DNA from: Larimichthys crocea
Taxonomy: Eukaryota; Chordata; Actinopteri; Sciaenidae
Assembly (NCBI RefSeq): GCF_000972845.2
Contig: NC_040021.1
Coordinates: forward strand, 11,436,908-11,500,907
Direction: 5' to 3'
DNA: 64,000 nt
Part shown: positions 1 to 13,990 of the stretch, piece by piece
How positions within the stretch are numbered: position 1 is the stretch's first letter
Layout of the letters: each line of letters opens with the position of its first letter
Notes under the pieces: model-generated
What the model was told of the DNA's origin: nothing
What the model saw: only the letters and a program-made list of their open reading frames with translations
The model's database searches: none
Program-made: the position numbers and the translations under genes

Positions 1-1109
1 GTGGGTTTACTTATGGAGTAAGGTGTGCCAGCAGCTGCTGTGTAAAGCTGCTTGTTATGAGCCTGTGATACTTTCACATACCAAACTATCAGTGAGTGTG
101 GATATGAGAAGTGGCACGCTCTGGGGAGTGACATAGATATGGGTGTAACTCATGTGTGAATGTGTCTGGTGTGTGTGTGCCTGTGTGTTTATAATACATA
201 AACCATAGCTGAGTGAAAGCAATCTGCAGTGCATATAGATGCATGGCATTCTTACTAAGATATGCACTGCATGTGCACAAGGGGCATGTTAGTTCGTGTA
301 TTGCTATGCTATTTACTTATAGCTCCTGAAACATTGCTGACACACTGGATGTCAAGTGTTTAGAGGTTGTGTAACCATAGTAGATATTACAAATGGGGGA
401 TGAGATTGTGTTATAAGTGTGTGTGTGTGTCTGTACATGTTTGTACAAGACACCCTCCTTCATATGCTCCAGCAATTTAGGGAAAGGTTGTGGGCGGAGT
501 TTGTGTAACATTAGCAGAAAACGTTGATGGAGATACGATGTCTTAATGCGAGGGAACAACGCTGATACCATTAGTAGGGGGCTCTTTCAGCCACTTCAAC
601 CCCTAGTCTGAAAGGAAGCCTGTGAGAAAACAATAAGGGATGTTTCCTTGCCACATAGACCATTATAATGCAGGCTGTGATAAGAGCGATAACAACCTCC
701 CTGGCATGCTGGGCTATTCTGGGAGGAGTGGGCTCTGGAAAAACAGGATATCCCCCTTTGTTTTGGTGTGGTGTTAGTTGTTTTGTGTTCATGAAGAACA
801 CATTTTTAATCTTTGTCATCTGTTGCACCAACAATATATTTTTCTCTATTAGCGTTCTTAGTCATGGTGATGGGCTGTGCCCCATGTTTTATCCTGTCTT
901 GTCTGCAGATTGGGATGTGGGTTAGAGGGCTATAGAGGTCAGGCAAGGGGGTTACAGCTGGTGCTTTCCATGTCAGTGATATGGACAAAGTTCTCTCCTG
1001 ACAGCCTCACGATAAAAATGGCACCACAGTAGTAAGAGTAAGACCAAAAGTGAGTCTTGTATACAAATTCAGTCCTTTGTGTGTGTGTACAATCAGTTGA
1101 CTGGAGCAT

Positions 1110-1274
1110 TAAAGGTCCAGTGTGTAAGATTTTAAGAGTACTTTCATGCAGGAATTGAATACAATGTCCATAAGTATGTTTTAATTAGTGTATAATATGG
1201 AAGAGTATTCATTTGGTTGCAATCTGCAACTTCACTGCTAGGTGGCACTAAATCCTAAACACTGGACCTTTTAA
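1110..1274 (+). mobile_element. Small non-autonomous element, copy A (AAAGGTCCAGTGT termini)
   Basis: Left end aaaggtccagtgtgtaag and right end taaacactggacctttta are inverted copies of each other. The inside shares ttcatttggttgcaatc and the ctaggtggcactaaatcc block with other copies. This is an internally deleted, MITE-like copy of a family common in percomorph genomes. Confidence 0.8.
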
Positions 1275-1764
1275 ACTACGAGAATCTGACTTTCCAAGAT
1301 GGTAGTGATCATCTTGGTAAGTTTGTGTTTATGCAGTTGTAAGTTTTGACATGCTAGTGTTCGTTTCAAGTGTATTCTCACGTAGTATTTCTAATCCTAA
1401 ACCTTACTTGTGATATCTTGCATTCCTCTTGTTAGTGCCTGCACTAGTAGCAATATCAGACTTTGTGCTTACCTACATCATAGAAAGCCTGCTTGGTAAT
1501 TATAGCAATAAACATTTTGGGATATAGGCTTATTTACTTTCTTGCCAAGAGTTAAGTCAAGCCACTCTCTTTCCTGTGCATTAAGTTTGTTGCTAGAACC
1601 AGGCAACGATTAGTTTTGCTTAGCACGAAGAGCTATCCTACCTGTCCAAAGTTTTAAAAATCTGCCAACCTACACCACTAAAATGCAATTATTAACATCT
1701 ACTTTGTTTAAAAGATCCAGCTTGGACATTTTAGGAGTGCATATATAGGGGGGATATGTGCGGA

Positions 1765-1975
1765 AATTGAATATAATATGTGTATAATCACCTGAAAATA
1801 AGGATTACATTCTTTGGTTACCTTACAATAAGGTCTTTTTTTATCTAAAGAGGAAGAGAGCCCAGAATTTTTGAACCAAACACTGGCTGAGTTTTGTAGC
1901 CACTTCTCCGACACGCTTGAAAGGGGAGATAAGGCGAAGGATATTCAGTTGGTTGCAATCCACCACTAAATCATA
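1765..1975 (+). mobile_element. Same element family, copy B (fragment)
   Basis: Shares gtgtataatcacctgaaaataagg, accttacaataaggt, the agccacttctccgacacgc...gaaggggagataaggcgaag block and ttggttgcaatccaccactaaatc with other copies. Both termini are lost or degenerate. Confidence 0.7.
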
Positions 1976-3524
1976 CTACTATAATAATCAATAAACAATA
2001 ATCTAAATGTATCGACAACTTGTGGGTTTGGGAGTGTATTTAATCATCTCATGTACAAAACTTTCCTAGTTTCCAAAAATGACTGCTCGGTCTATAAATC
2101 TAGACAACGTTTTATTTAACGAGACATTTTCCCACAGTATTTCTATCCAAGCATCCTTGTGGGTTAGTTTTCTGGTTTGCTGATTGTCTCTTCATGTCGA
2201 GGTGTGGATGACAGTCCCTGTATTTAAACACCTTAATGAAAGGTGTTGATTTGAGCAACACAATTAGTTTGGTCCTAGTTTTATATTGTTTCATAACGCA
2301 GACAGAGCAAACAGTCATGGCACCACGATGTTCAGTGACATTATCAGAAATCACATCAGGTGTTTAGTTTCAGCCCATTTTGAGGTTTCATGTCTGTAAT
2401 GCATTATTATGTTTTTTGTTTTTTTTATATAATCATGGCATATTTTTTCCTCTTCTTTTTGCGCACCTCCCTCCTCCTCTTCCTTTGTGTCTCTCTTTCT
2501 CTGTGCGTGAGTGGAGTTATCTGTCAAAGAGGGGGAGGGATGCTCCACCACACTGCCCTGCGCTAATCCATCCCTCTTTCTTTAACACACACTGGCAGCA
2601 TTGAAAAGATTTGTTTTTCTACGTTCCCTCCATCTCGCTCCCTCCATCTCTGATCTCAGGTTACCGTGACTCTATGTTTTCCTGTCAGCTTTGTAAAAGA
2701 GAAAAATTCCCAGCTGAGACTTTGCCCCGGACAGGGAGACACAGCTGGTGCCCCCAAACCCCAAAGTGTTTCTCTCAGCTGACACTGAAATTATAAACTG
2801 CCACAGTCTTTTTAATTTCAGCTGCAGAATCAAAGTTGAAATGCTTTTTAAATGTGAATCATGAACACGGTGAACACCGGTTTGGTAACAGTCTAGCACG
2901 TATGTATATACATTTGTTTATACATTAAGCGCTATAGCTTTGCAGAACATGACAGCCGCTCCCACCTGATTCCCATATTTTTTCACTGTATAGATAGAGG
3001 AGATCATGTTATCTAAACAAAACCCAGTCCTGTTCATACTGCATGTCTAGTTTTGTCCTGTAAATACTGTAAATACTTCAAGAAAGCAGAGCGCAAGGAG
3101 GATCAAATAATGATACATGATGGCTTCAATCTAGTCACTGGCACTTAAAGCTGATGTACACCCAAGAAGATGAGGTGTCCTGTGATGAACTGCTAGCCTC
3201 TCTAAGGGCTTTTCTCACCTTTCAACAAATCTACTCTGGAATAGATTCCTGCCTTCAACATTCAGTATTTATTTTTTTCACTTATCTCATCAGCTCTGTT
3301 GTGGAGATTCGAGAAAAACACTCTTGTGGAGAGAGTAGTTACATGGAAGCGACTGTAGCTGTTTTACCGAATTACGTAACACTTCTAGAGGAGTGCATTC
3401 TCATTAAATGAAAGCTAAACTGTGTGTACTTCTGTTTATTTACACCAAAATTACTAGACTTCACAGGATTTCTTCAAGCGTCTGCGGTTTGTGGCCCAAA
3501 GAGTACGCAAATTAAAGGGAAAGG

Positions 3525-3780
3525 GTGGTGGATTTAGTGGCATCTAGTGATGAGGTTGCTTATTGCAACTAATTTTAATACCCTTCGCCTCACCCTCAAC
3601 TTCGAAGCTTGTAGGAGAACCATCAGTAGCAGCTAGACCAGTGTTTGTTTATGTCCTGGGCTACCGAAAGAGGATCTGCTAGCACTGTAGATAAAAAGGG
3701 CTGAGAACACGATTCTTACTTTCAGGTGATTATACACTAATGAAAACTTACATATGCGTCTTAAATTCAGTTTTACTCAA
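3525..3780 (-). mobile_element. Same element family, copy C
   Basis: Read on the minus strand it contains gtgtataatcacctgaaagtaag, then gagggtgaggcgaaggg, and the ttgcaataagc...cactagatgccactaaatcc end. The terminal 13-mers are mostly eroded. Confidence 0.75.
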
Positions 3781-4702
3781 TCAGGAAACCATCAATAACA
3801 CCCTCTTCCCACAGCGATTACCTACCTGGAAGTTGTTATCTTCACATTTGAATATGAGTACGTTTTTTATTTTTTATTTGGTCTAATAGCTTAAATCATG
3901 TCATTGTTTTACAGACATTTCTTTTGCAACGACGATGATGTGACTTGTGGTTGAAAGCCACACGCTAACATAATCAAACCAGCATGATAACTATGAATAA
4001 ATATGTTATGCATACAAGTGCTGTTGTTTTTTTAAAGCTGTACTGTAGGAGGCTCAGTAGTTGTGAGTTAAATGATATCATATTATTATCATTCAGTCAT
4101 AATGGACAGAAAAAGTGTTGAAAAATACAGATGTGAATAAGCAGGTTGATATAAAGCAGGAGCATTTTCACATCTCAGCTTTCATATCACTATCCCCAAG
4201 ACTGTTTCAAGCTCATAACAAGCACTGAAACTCTTAAGATGTCATGCCGTGCTATCAGCGTCTCTGTTAGGATAGTCTCCACGGACAGTGATGTCACCTC
4301 TCCAAGTGTTAGATAAGAGCCTGGAAAGTCCCCAGTGCGTGACTGTCCGAGCTCATTTAAGAACTGGTTATGTGAAGAGGAGTCTTCATGCTGCTGTTTG
4401 TGGTCATCTTTTGAAGGCAAACAAGTGTATGCGCACGCACATACGCACAATCACATAATCACACTTGCAACAAAAATTTGCTCGCATTTCACTTTTTAGC
4501 GCCCCACCTCTTTCTAAAGCATTGCGTGTAAACAGAACAGAAACCTGAGTCACCTAAACAAAGGTTTAATGTCTCTCATGTCTGCATGTTTTCAATGTGG
4601 ACATGAGTGTGATTATTAGCGACCACAATATAGGCACCACACAGCGTTCTGCACAAAAACCTCATCACCCATAACTTTCACCACCATGAGGGAGGCTCGA
4701 GC

Positions 4703-4730
4703 ATTTGCATTTGCAAATATCCTTATATAA
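4703..4730. promoter_or_regulatory. Palindromic octamer (POU-type) site with adjacent TATATAA
   Basis: ATTTGCATTTGCAAAT contains overlapping ATTTGCAT and its near-inverse TTTGCAAAT, as in POU-domain binding sites, and is followed eight bases later by TATATAA. No transcript is recognised nearby, so function is unproven. Confidence 0.3.
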
Positions 4731-4910
4731 CCGGTCTGTGTGATAGTGTGAGAAAAAGAGTTTGAAAAGGTGTGTGTTGGTTACTCTTCTCACACAAGGC
4801 ATATGAGCTAAAACAAAACACAAAATCGCCTGGTTTTAATCTCTAAAGCTATTTTATTGTTACTTCTTCCAGGCTACTGAATTGTTTTGTTTCACTAACA
4901 GTGCATGCAC

Positions 4911-4937
4911 GAGTGTGTGTGTGTGTGTGTGTGTGTG
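4911..4937. repeat. (GT)n microsatellite
   Basis: Roughly 13 uninterrupted GT units following cgagtg. Confidence 0.95.
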
Positions 4938-7339
4938 CACCAGCAGCTGGATGTCATTAGTCATGTTTGCGTGTGCTCTGCACTGCTCCCCTTTTGGCCT
5001 TTTGTAAGTGTCTGTGGAGCCAAAGGCTGTTTCCCTGCGCACTGCTGAGCAACCAGAAGTTTTAACGTTCTCCACACGAAATTAAGCCTGAGCCAAAATG
5101 GACAAGCTCCCCATCACTCAATGCCTACTCACACTGGAGAGAGTTGGCTTTGGCGTAGTTGGGATTTGAGATGAAGTACTTAAAATCAGGAGCTCCACGT
5201 TAGTCAGCTGTCAGAAAAGTCACATTGGGCTTATAAAAATGTTACGCTATGAGGGAGATGTTTAGTTTCTGACAGGACTGTTTATGGCCCTGGGAACCTC
5301 ATAATGGTTTATAACACAAAGTGAGAGGTTCATGTAGTATGGGTGAAAATAAAGTCTGGATTATTTCATAACTAAGTGGTTTTAGGTGCCTAAACACAAC
5401 TGTACTTTAAAGGTACTCTGTGGAGATTTGACCACTTGTGGTGCTATGGAGCAATGTTCTCTTCCTTTTCAACCTAGGGTTCGAATATAAACACAAAACA
5501 TCAACACACCTCACTCAGAAACCATCTAGAATAAATCATGTTTTCATGAGCCGACAGCTGCTCTGTTTGTATCTCATGCCCTCATGGCACTACAAACATC
5601 TGCAGAAAAAAAAAAGCAGCGTTGTGCCAAGAAAAGACCGTGCAGAAAAGAAGATTGCTAAACACTCGAGTCACTCCAGCAGGTGTGCGGTGTTCCTGGT
5701 GTGTATGCATTTGACAAAGAGATCAAACCTTCACAATAAACTTTCTGTTTAGAAAGTTGTAGATGTTCCCATTTATTGCACTGTTGAATAGTTAAACGTA
5801 AAACTTCATGGTGCTGTTTTGGTCCAAGCTGGTCCAACATGGCGCTTTACAGAAGTGAAATGTTTTGCAAGGCAGACATGCTCAGGTTTATGGTCTACCA
5901 TGAGTAAGTAGTTGAATTGTTTCCCTTTTGTCAGTTTTGACAATCGATAGTCTGCACAGGGTGTTTTTGATAAATGACCAAATTTTCTGTGTTGCATCTG
6001 TGTCTGTCTTCTACCCAACTCAATTTGCTCTGTGCTGGAGAGTCTCTTCTGAAATGCGCTGCAGAACTTCTGGTGGATTCATAATCATTGTCTAGAATAA
6101 CCACAACGTGGTCAGAATGCGCCACGTCCATGCCCGGTGGGACTGAGCCATAAGAACCGTGTGCTCCTCGCTACCTGCCAACCTACCAAATGATCTTGCC
6201 ATATCTAATTAATATACAATTTGCTCATCTGTAATCAGTATATACAAAGAAAACAATACTCTGTCTAGTGGTTGAATTAGACATTACATACAAGTGGCTC
6301 CTACATGGACAGTGCAAAACAATGCAGGTTTCAATATATTTTAGAAATCAGCTTTGGAAATGTTATTAGATATGTGGTGGAAATGCATTTAACTACCAAT
6401 GATACCAACAATAAGTTTGGTAATAAAAAATGCATGATACTTTTAGGGATACTTAAGTTGTGTTTCTGTTTAGAAAGACAAATTGGACAAAATCTTGACC
6501 AGATGATGACGCTGGAAAGTCTGTGAATGTCTGCACCAACAGTGCATGGTAGTCCATCCAACACCTACGGAGACATTTAACTCCACAAAAGACCTGCTGG
6601 TGTGCTTGGGGAAAAGTCAAGAGTTCATCAGAGTCATGGGTATTTACCTTCTTGGCACCATGAATGTTGACACAAACTGTCATGGTAATCTGTTCAGTAA
6701 TTTGTAAGATATGTCTGCATAAACCAACATCACCATGCCTAGAGCCAAAACATGGCTAGAAAAATGGGTCAGTTACAGTTACTAATGCTGTTTCATTCAT
6801 ATTAATTAACCCCTGAAGAAAAAAAACACTTCTTAAACATCATCTTAATTTTCCATCAAACTCTTAAGCATAATTTACTTTGTATGCATCAATGGGCTCT
6901 CTCTGGTTTGAGGATGTAACAACACAGAATCAAACAAGAAATTAATATCCACAAAAACAAAGTGCTCAGAGACGATCTAGACTGATAGTGAAACTGCTGT
7001 CTGCATGTGTTTATCACTATCCGTGTGAAAAAGATCAGAACAACATGTGCAGTGCTTGTGGGTTTATTTCAGCCATATCTGCATCCCTTTAAACGCTAAT
7101 GTTTAACCACAATGTCTGACACGAGGTTGCCATGTCTGTCAAGCTGTGGACGAGACTCTGATGGGAACAGCAATTCACAACACACCCCGAGTGTGAAAGA
7201 GACTGTATCTGATTGTGATGCTCATAGATAATGTTGATGAGAACATGTCTGTTGACATTTTCTGATCATGGGAAAGATGAGGCTGATGAGACACAATATG
7301 AGCAGGCTAGATTGTAATTACACAACAGCTGTATTATTA

Positions 7340-7790
7340 GTTTGTGAAAAGTTTATGGTGACAGTTTAGTTCAGGAACATGGATCCAAATGCAGACGAGG
7401 AGGTGAGTGAACAAAAAGGTAACTTCAGAGGCAGGTATACACAAAATAACATAAGACAAACAAAATCTATAAATCCAAGAAAAGTGCAATAAACAAAGTA
7501 AAGTACAAACAAACCAAAGCCAGATCACACAAAGCAATGGACCGGAGAACTGATGCAGAACTCGGAAACACAGACGACCTGACAACTCAAACCAAAACAC
7601 ACATGGACTAAATACACAAGGGAAGCTGACAAGACACACATGAAACTAATCAGGGTAGAACAGATAATCAAAATAGGAGGGAAACACAGCAAAGGCAGGA
7701 AGTAAAGTACCACAAGACACTGAGATGGGAGAGTTACAAAGTAAAACAGGAAACACTAAACAAGAAACTCAAAACAATGACAGTTGTGTA
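7340..7790 (-). mobile_element. Degenerate interspersed repeat rich in aaac/acaca words
   Basis: The sequence (gaggtgagtgaacaaaaaggtaac..., ...ggaaacactaaacaagaaactcaaaacaatgacag) matches the style of a widespread teleost non-autonomous repeat. It explains the long leucine/cysteine/phenylalanine-rich open frames on its minus strand. Copies of tgacagtt lie near both ends and may be a target duplication. Confidence 0.5.
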
Positions 7791-8489
7791 CTTTTTAACA
7801 AAAAGGTTTAAATCTCATTTGTGGACATGAAGGAGTATATTGTATCCTGGGATTTAGATAAGAATATTTATATTTTTTCTGTGTTATGTAATGAAATGCG
7901 TTGGTTAGACCGAGAGACTGGCTCAGCTGTTTATCCAAATGAGGTCATTTATTAGAGCGAGTGGGCAGCAATTAGTTGATCTGGAACTTTCGTGTGCACC
8001 GCAGCCGTCGGACCTATACGTGACCGTTCTAGTCAATGTTTCAAACCCCACAGGCCCTGCTGTGGTTCAGTTCAGAAGTGTCCCAGAAGCGAGCCTCTGC
8101 TTGGAGAGCTGTTCTATCTTTGACAGACGCTGCAGCAGCAGCAGCGGCAGCTCGAGGTGGCCGGAAACCAGACACACAAACGGTATAGAGAATCCAGTCA
8201 AATTTCAAAATAAAACACCCAGTGCAAACTGCTGGTGTAAAGACAGCCAAAAGCGAAAACAGATTTACTACATAACATATTTACATGTTTAGAAGCACCT
8301 TAACCAAATCTGAGCAAGTAAACAAAGTCTGGCAGGCGTCGCAGCCGCGATGTGACAGAGACGAGCCCGTGTTTTTTTGTTTTTTTCTGTGGTAATGGTT
8401 CAATTATTTCTTCTAACAGTTGCCTTTTTAAATATCCAGTAGATACAGAACACATGAAGATTGATCAATCATGTTTCAGGTCACCTGAC

Positions 8490-8800
8490 AAATGTACAGT
8501 AAGCCCAATTCCCCTCCTAGCTCTGTGTTTTGTCTCCACCAGCTCCTGAGGGAAATATGTGGCTCTTTAGCTGCTGAATGCTTCTCTATGTTTACTCTAT
8601 GTTTAGTCGCTGACTGTGTCTGCTGCAGTTTGGTGCTGGGCAGGTCGAGTACAGTGTTACAGAGCTGGTCAGAGCTTTTTCTTTTTGTTGTTGTTGCTGA
8701 AAACAGCTGGCTGCTTCAGCAATGGCGTTCAGAGTGAAACATATCAGTAAAGTTTTGGACCATAAAATTCAAACAATGAGCTGAAGATGCTAAAACACTC
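8490..8800 (+). mobile_element. Degenerate teleost interspersed repeat (ctcctgagggaaatat family)
   Basis: Blocks ccagctcctgagggaaatatgtggctctttagctgctgaatgc, gtctgctgcagtttggtgctgg and cagtaaagttttggaccataaaa...caatgagctgaagatgctaaaac occur in the order I recall for a common percomorph repeat. Open frames in it are repeat-derived. Confidence 0.55.
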
Positions 8801-11800
8801 CTGTGTGTCCGTCTCTCTAACTGGTCAACCCTCTGAGAGACACACTAACCACTGAGAGAAGTTGGTGTGGTTTCACACAAACAAACACAAGTGTTACTAA
8901 TCTGTGTTCGACATATTCACACAAAAGTTGCAAAAGCTAAAAAAAAAAGTGACAAAAACTCATGAAAACAAAATGTGATTGAACATTTTCAAAATGTTTT
9001 ATTACTGCATATCCCGTCTAAAAAGCTCTGTAACACTACACAGCAGATGTCCACTACACTAGAGATTTAGGTTCTTGGGGAGACACAGTCCATCACACTC
9101 TGTGTTTTTACCATTAAGAAAAGCCCATTAAGAGCAAAAATCCAGATGTTGTTTCCTCTGGAGACGCGCCAAACTACTGTGTCTCCTCTGAAACAAACCA
9201 GAGACTGTGATGTGCTTTGTGACTGTCAACATCAGGGCCAGTGGTTGGGCCATTTTGAATTCATCCAGCTCATAGCCGCTTATTGTAAATGGCTCTAACT
9301 TGTGGAGAACATAACAAGATATTCCCAGTGATGTGGCCTCTGTAGCCTCAGAAAAGTTTCAGTTGCAGCCCATTAAAGCAGAATAGATCTCAGACTATGT
9401 CTTGTTTAAGCTTGCAATTTGGCTGCCTGAATCACCATCTACCAGTATTATTAACCTGCTCATCAAAGGTAATGAGAGAGAAAGAGAGAAAGTCAGCTTT
9501 GCTTCATGTTGTTGCTATTCTTCGAAGACAGTTCGATGGGTTGTTTCCAAAAGTCACATTAAACACTGAACGAAAAGGTATTGATTTTATAGTCTTAGCT
9601 GAAATAAACATGTATCTTGTAAAATACTGGACAGTCTGACCTCTTCAGGCCTCTAAATGTGATTAAAATTAAATTATCTGAGGAGGTTAAAATCTTCTTG
9701 GTTTAATTGCTCACAGCTCATCTTTTGATAAAGGGTCATGAGTGGACTTTGTACCGTTTTAAAGGTCACAAGGCAGAAAGGTTTGGAATCACTGGTCTAT
9801 GATTACAGTTCAGCTAGAACACCAAAGATAACACATGCATGTGAATGCATCAAGAAACAATTTGCCTTAAATAGCGCTTTACTGACGTTGAGTGATATGA
9901 TGAGAGATGAGAACAGCAGGACTGATCAACTGGTTTATAAAATAATTCTTACTGACAGCACACAAATGCCATGAACTATTTAGCCACACGTGTTGGTCAA
10001 TGGGCAACGTCGGTCTATCAATAGGTCCACCAATTTGGACTCCATCAGCACCGAAGATCAGAACATCTGCAGAACAAATGTCTTCTCCTGCCTTTAGATA
10101 ATAATTTCAAGTTTTATAACTGGACTCAGGAGCAAAGATAACGCCCTGAACTCATCCAATTTCCACCTCCTAGTTCCCTCCCACCAACCGACACCAGTTC
10201 ATCTCTGAACTCAATCCATCTTCAAACCTGATTTCTCCGCTCAGCTCAAACAAATGCAATAAACCTGTCTAAATATATATCCATATTAGTGTGGACCTTG
10301 TTTGTTGCTAAATTTGCTCTGTGACATCACAGTGTAGCTATATATGGAAAACAACGCAACTATTTCAGTAGTAATACAGCATCATTCAGTGTTGTATTCA
10401 TTTCCACCACTTAAATGACATTTAACAGCCATCCTCTCACCTTAATGTCTTAATACACAGCCAGCTCTATCTAAGGAAGTCCAACACATGACCATTCTGT
10501 CACCGTTTCCTTCCTCACCTTCGCTCAGCGGCAGCCAAGTGGCCTTTTCCTCAGATAGAGAAAGGACCTCTCAGCTGTTGCTCGCGTGCCACAACCTGAT
10601 AAAAACCCTGAGGCAGAGGGTTGCATGTGGAGGAGTGTGAACAATAACCAGGCATGGTGACAATGAGAGTTGCTCCATCGCCTTTTTAACTTCCCGTCTG
10701 CTCGCTCCCTTTCTCCTGATGGCACCGTGGGACACAGCTGTGGAACATGACTACATTGTGTTTCAGCTTCAGTTTTAACATGTATAATTAACTGTAACTA
10801 CTGCAGAGTGAACCCACCTATGCCGGTCCTGCATTCTTGCACTTCTCACAATCTTGCTTGACAAGAACATTATGCAGTCTAATGCAATATTAGCCAAAAA
10901 TTTTAAATATACCCTCATGTGCTTCTGGTTCAGCCTGTTAGAGCTGTTGATTGAGTGGAAAAACCCATCTACTACTCGTGTTTATGTCACATAAACTGTC
11001 TCACTTGTCGCCAGAAGCTGTTTTTATTGCATGTGTAGCGACAAAAACTTGTTATTAATTAGCATTAGTCATTAATAGTTGTATAAGTAGGAAAAAAAAG
11101 TGATTGAGGTGTTCAAATAACAAAGGCCCTCACTGTGCATGAAAAAAAAAACCATGACATTAGATATTATATGTCATTAATGGTCCCCGTTGTCTCTGCA
11201 TTTTGGCTGTAGCATTGCAGGCATTATAAGCTCACAAGAATAAAACAGTATCATGTAGCACTCGTGTCTCTTAGCTTGTCGATTCGAATCGTTCCATGTC
11301 AGAGTGCCAGGTCCGGGTCACAGTTTGTTAGCCTGGTTGAGGAGGAGGGGAGTAAAAACTGATGAGAGGGCCATTGTCTGATGGTCTCTGGAGGTGGTGT
11401 GGGTTTCTCTCGCTCGTTGATACTGCTGATTGAGATGGAAAATCAGCATTGCAGCTTGCTCTTAGGGGTGTTGAAGCGTCTCCTAAAGTCATGAGAAAAG
11501 ACGTGACAAATTGTGGATGCAGTAATAGAAAAAAAAACTTGAATCCAACTTGATTTTCATGGGATATCACGTTCTCTTATCTACAGTAGCTACCAAAACA
11601 GTTTATGTGTTGGCATTGAATGCTAAATTCCTATGGAGCTTTGTGTCCATAAAGCAGGACCTTTGTGTGGTGTTTAGATTAGATTAGGTAGATTAGATTT
11701 GTTTCAGACCACTAAAACAGGTGGCAAAACAACTGATTATTTTTTCCATTGAATTAGCACTAATACTGCTTTGTTCGATAATCTAGAAAAGCTCTTTATG

Positions 11801-13424
11801 AATAAAATGGGTCATTATCAGATCAGATACAGTTGGATTGTTTGAGTTTCTGCCCACAATACAAATCCTCCAAGGTCACAGTTTTGTCCACAGTGTAAAA
11901 TTAACACCTGAAATCAATCCTGCAAAAAACATACCAACCTTTTGTTTTATAAATTACATTAACATCATGATGATTTGCAACAGGAAATACACTATGAGGG
12001 AAACATAATGCCATGTGAACAGCATTTTTCCCTCAACATATTGAGCAAATGTTGTTAATGAGTGTATCTGCCAAGGCGTTTAATTTGTTTTCCACTTGTG
12101 CAAAACCACATTCACTTGTAGCAAGTAAAGTATTAATAAAAAGAAAATGTGTTTATGGTTATGTTTGGCCCCTAACAGCATTTGGTCAAGGTTAGGGAAA
12201 GATTGTGGTTTTGGCAAAAGTGAAAAGAGACTTGAAGCAACTGAGACAAACAACTGAAACCATGATCTTTCACTACCAAAGGGCTTTTGTTGCCTAAACC
12301 TCACCACAAGCAAGACTCAGGATGTGAAGCCCGGTCTCGCTATGACTTGTATACGGTACAAAAATGTAGCACGTCTTTTACCCAATAAAATGTTACCGCT
12401 GAACACAGTCAAAACAGCAATTGTGTTTCAAATAAAACAAAAATCAAAGAATATATACTTATTTAGGGGTTGGCATACAACATTAGACGCTGCATGACCA
12501 CCTATTTTGGAAAGACACAGGAGTTTATGTGCTAAGTCCTTGGAAAGAACAAAATAAGGAAGATGATATTATCATCACATTAGGCAGAATCATTGGTAAT
12601 AGTGATCAGTTTATCTGGGACAGAAGTGTGTGTAATTTATGATATTTTCCACATGTTTCAAAGTGATTTATTAGTCTTGGCTTTACAATGTTCTTTCCAT
12701 GAAATCTGGTGTATTTTCTTGTACGTAAGGCTGCGCTGTGCAATGATCTTCTGGTAGAAGAAAACGTGAATTCAGCTCCTAAGGGAACAGATAAATGAGC
12801 CGCAGTGAAGGACTGCCTGGGAAATCTGACAGCAATCAGACTATCTGTGTCTGAAATGCAAGAATTAGTGCTCATTTCCTGTCATTTTCTGTGTCAGTGT
12901 ACAGATACCACACCACATAAAACCAAAGCAAACACCAAAGCAAAAGAAAACAGGACTTTTTTCTCAGCTCCCAAATCAAAGAAAAAGTTCCCGTGCAGAC
13001 ACAGCCAGGAATAAGTTGGCAAACTCTCCGAACCACACTTCATTTAAAGAGGCAGGTTCTTCATCATCTATAAATCTCAGCCTCCCATTGAGCGTCTCGA
13101 GTTGAGATACAAGCTAGCACTTATGCTCTCTCTCAAGTGTCCTCATAAACCACATTGTTTCCAGCTTATTCTCCCCTCTCCCTGGAGTCGGGTGATGCCA
13201 AAAGTTCCCCTCGCAGGCCTGTCCTCCTGGGCTTGTTTGGGGACATCTGCTGCCATGTCCAAATATTGTTTTTGGCCGAGCCATCGCTGGCACTGCTGCA
13301 AGAGAATAGAGCTGGGAACTATTTTTACCTCAGCGGGATAGACTGTGCTAACATACAAAACAATGCCTCTATCCCGTGGTCTTCCAGCTGCAGAGCGGGG
13401 CAGCAACTGCTGAAGAGTGTGAAC

Positions 13425-13439
13425 ACACACACACACACA
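13425..13439. repeat. (CA)n microsatellite
   Basis: About seven to eight CA units followed by tgtcgtatatatacgtatat. Confidence 0.9.
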
Positions 13440-13949
13440 TGTCGTATATATACGTATATCCAGGCTAGTTGCTCGTGTTCAGGGGGCAAGCTGGTGTTAA
13501 TAACACTACGTTGTGAATTTTTAACCTCTTTCGCACTCTCTCTGGTTTTGACTTGCTTATTTCGGTCTCTTCTTTCGGTCTCAGGCAAAGTTTCTCTTTA
13601 AACGAAAGTGCTTGTCAACAACTGTGCATTTCAGAAATGAGGTGGGCATGATGCCGAAACTGAACTTACTATAATGTGACTGAAACATGTCACTTTTCTA
13701 GTTTAACAGGCAGTGTAACAACTGCCTGAAATGTACGCATGAACACGTACTGTATGTATGCAGGTCACAAAACAAGCAAAGTTACCTTCTTCTACACTCT
13801 CAGTTTGCATTTATATTTTAATAACATGTTCACCTTGCCACCACCAAGTGCTTGTTCATGGCTGGAACTGTTGGGTCTCCATAATTAATACTATAAAGTG
13901 TACAGTCTCGACCTTCTCTATATGGAAAGTGTCATTAGGTAACTCCTGG

Positions 13950-13990
13950 TAATGATTTTGCGCTACATAAATAAAACTGAATTGAACTGA
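13950..13990 (+). mobile_element. 3' tail of a SINE/LINE-type retroposon
   Basis: The string gcgctacataaataaaactgaattgaactga is the recognisable end of many teleost retroposons (gcgctatataaataaaattgaattg type). The body upstream is too degraded to place. Confidence 0.5.

Larger units (their letters stand above)
1..4400. other. Intergenic, no gene recognised
   Basis: Only short open frames occur on either strand, none with a recognisable domain. The segment holds a small (GT)n near 411-431 and three copies or fragments of the AAAGGTCCAGTGT-ended element, listed separately. The 3154-3411 frame (85 codons) is protein-like but has no splice context or family match that I can see. Confidence 0.6.

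Noticed and set aside
7337..7713. Cys/Leu/Phe-rich minus-strand frames suggestive of a membrane protein
   Set aside because: They translate the complement of an aaac/acaca-rich interspersed repeat, a known source of false hydrophobic ORFs.
11280..11300. gattcgaatcgttcc resembling a tRNA T-arm
   Set aside because: No A-box, acceptor stem or anticodon arm can be placed around it.
13155..13601. 148-codon plus-strand frame and its minus-strand partners
   Set aside because: Spans a CA repeat; no family resemblance; overlapping frames on both strands suggest stop-poor composition rather than coding.
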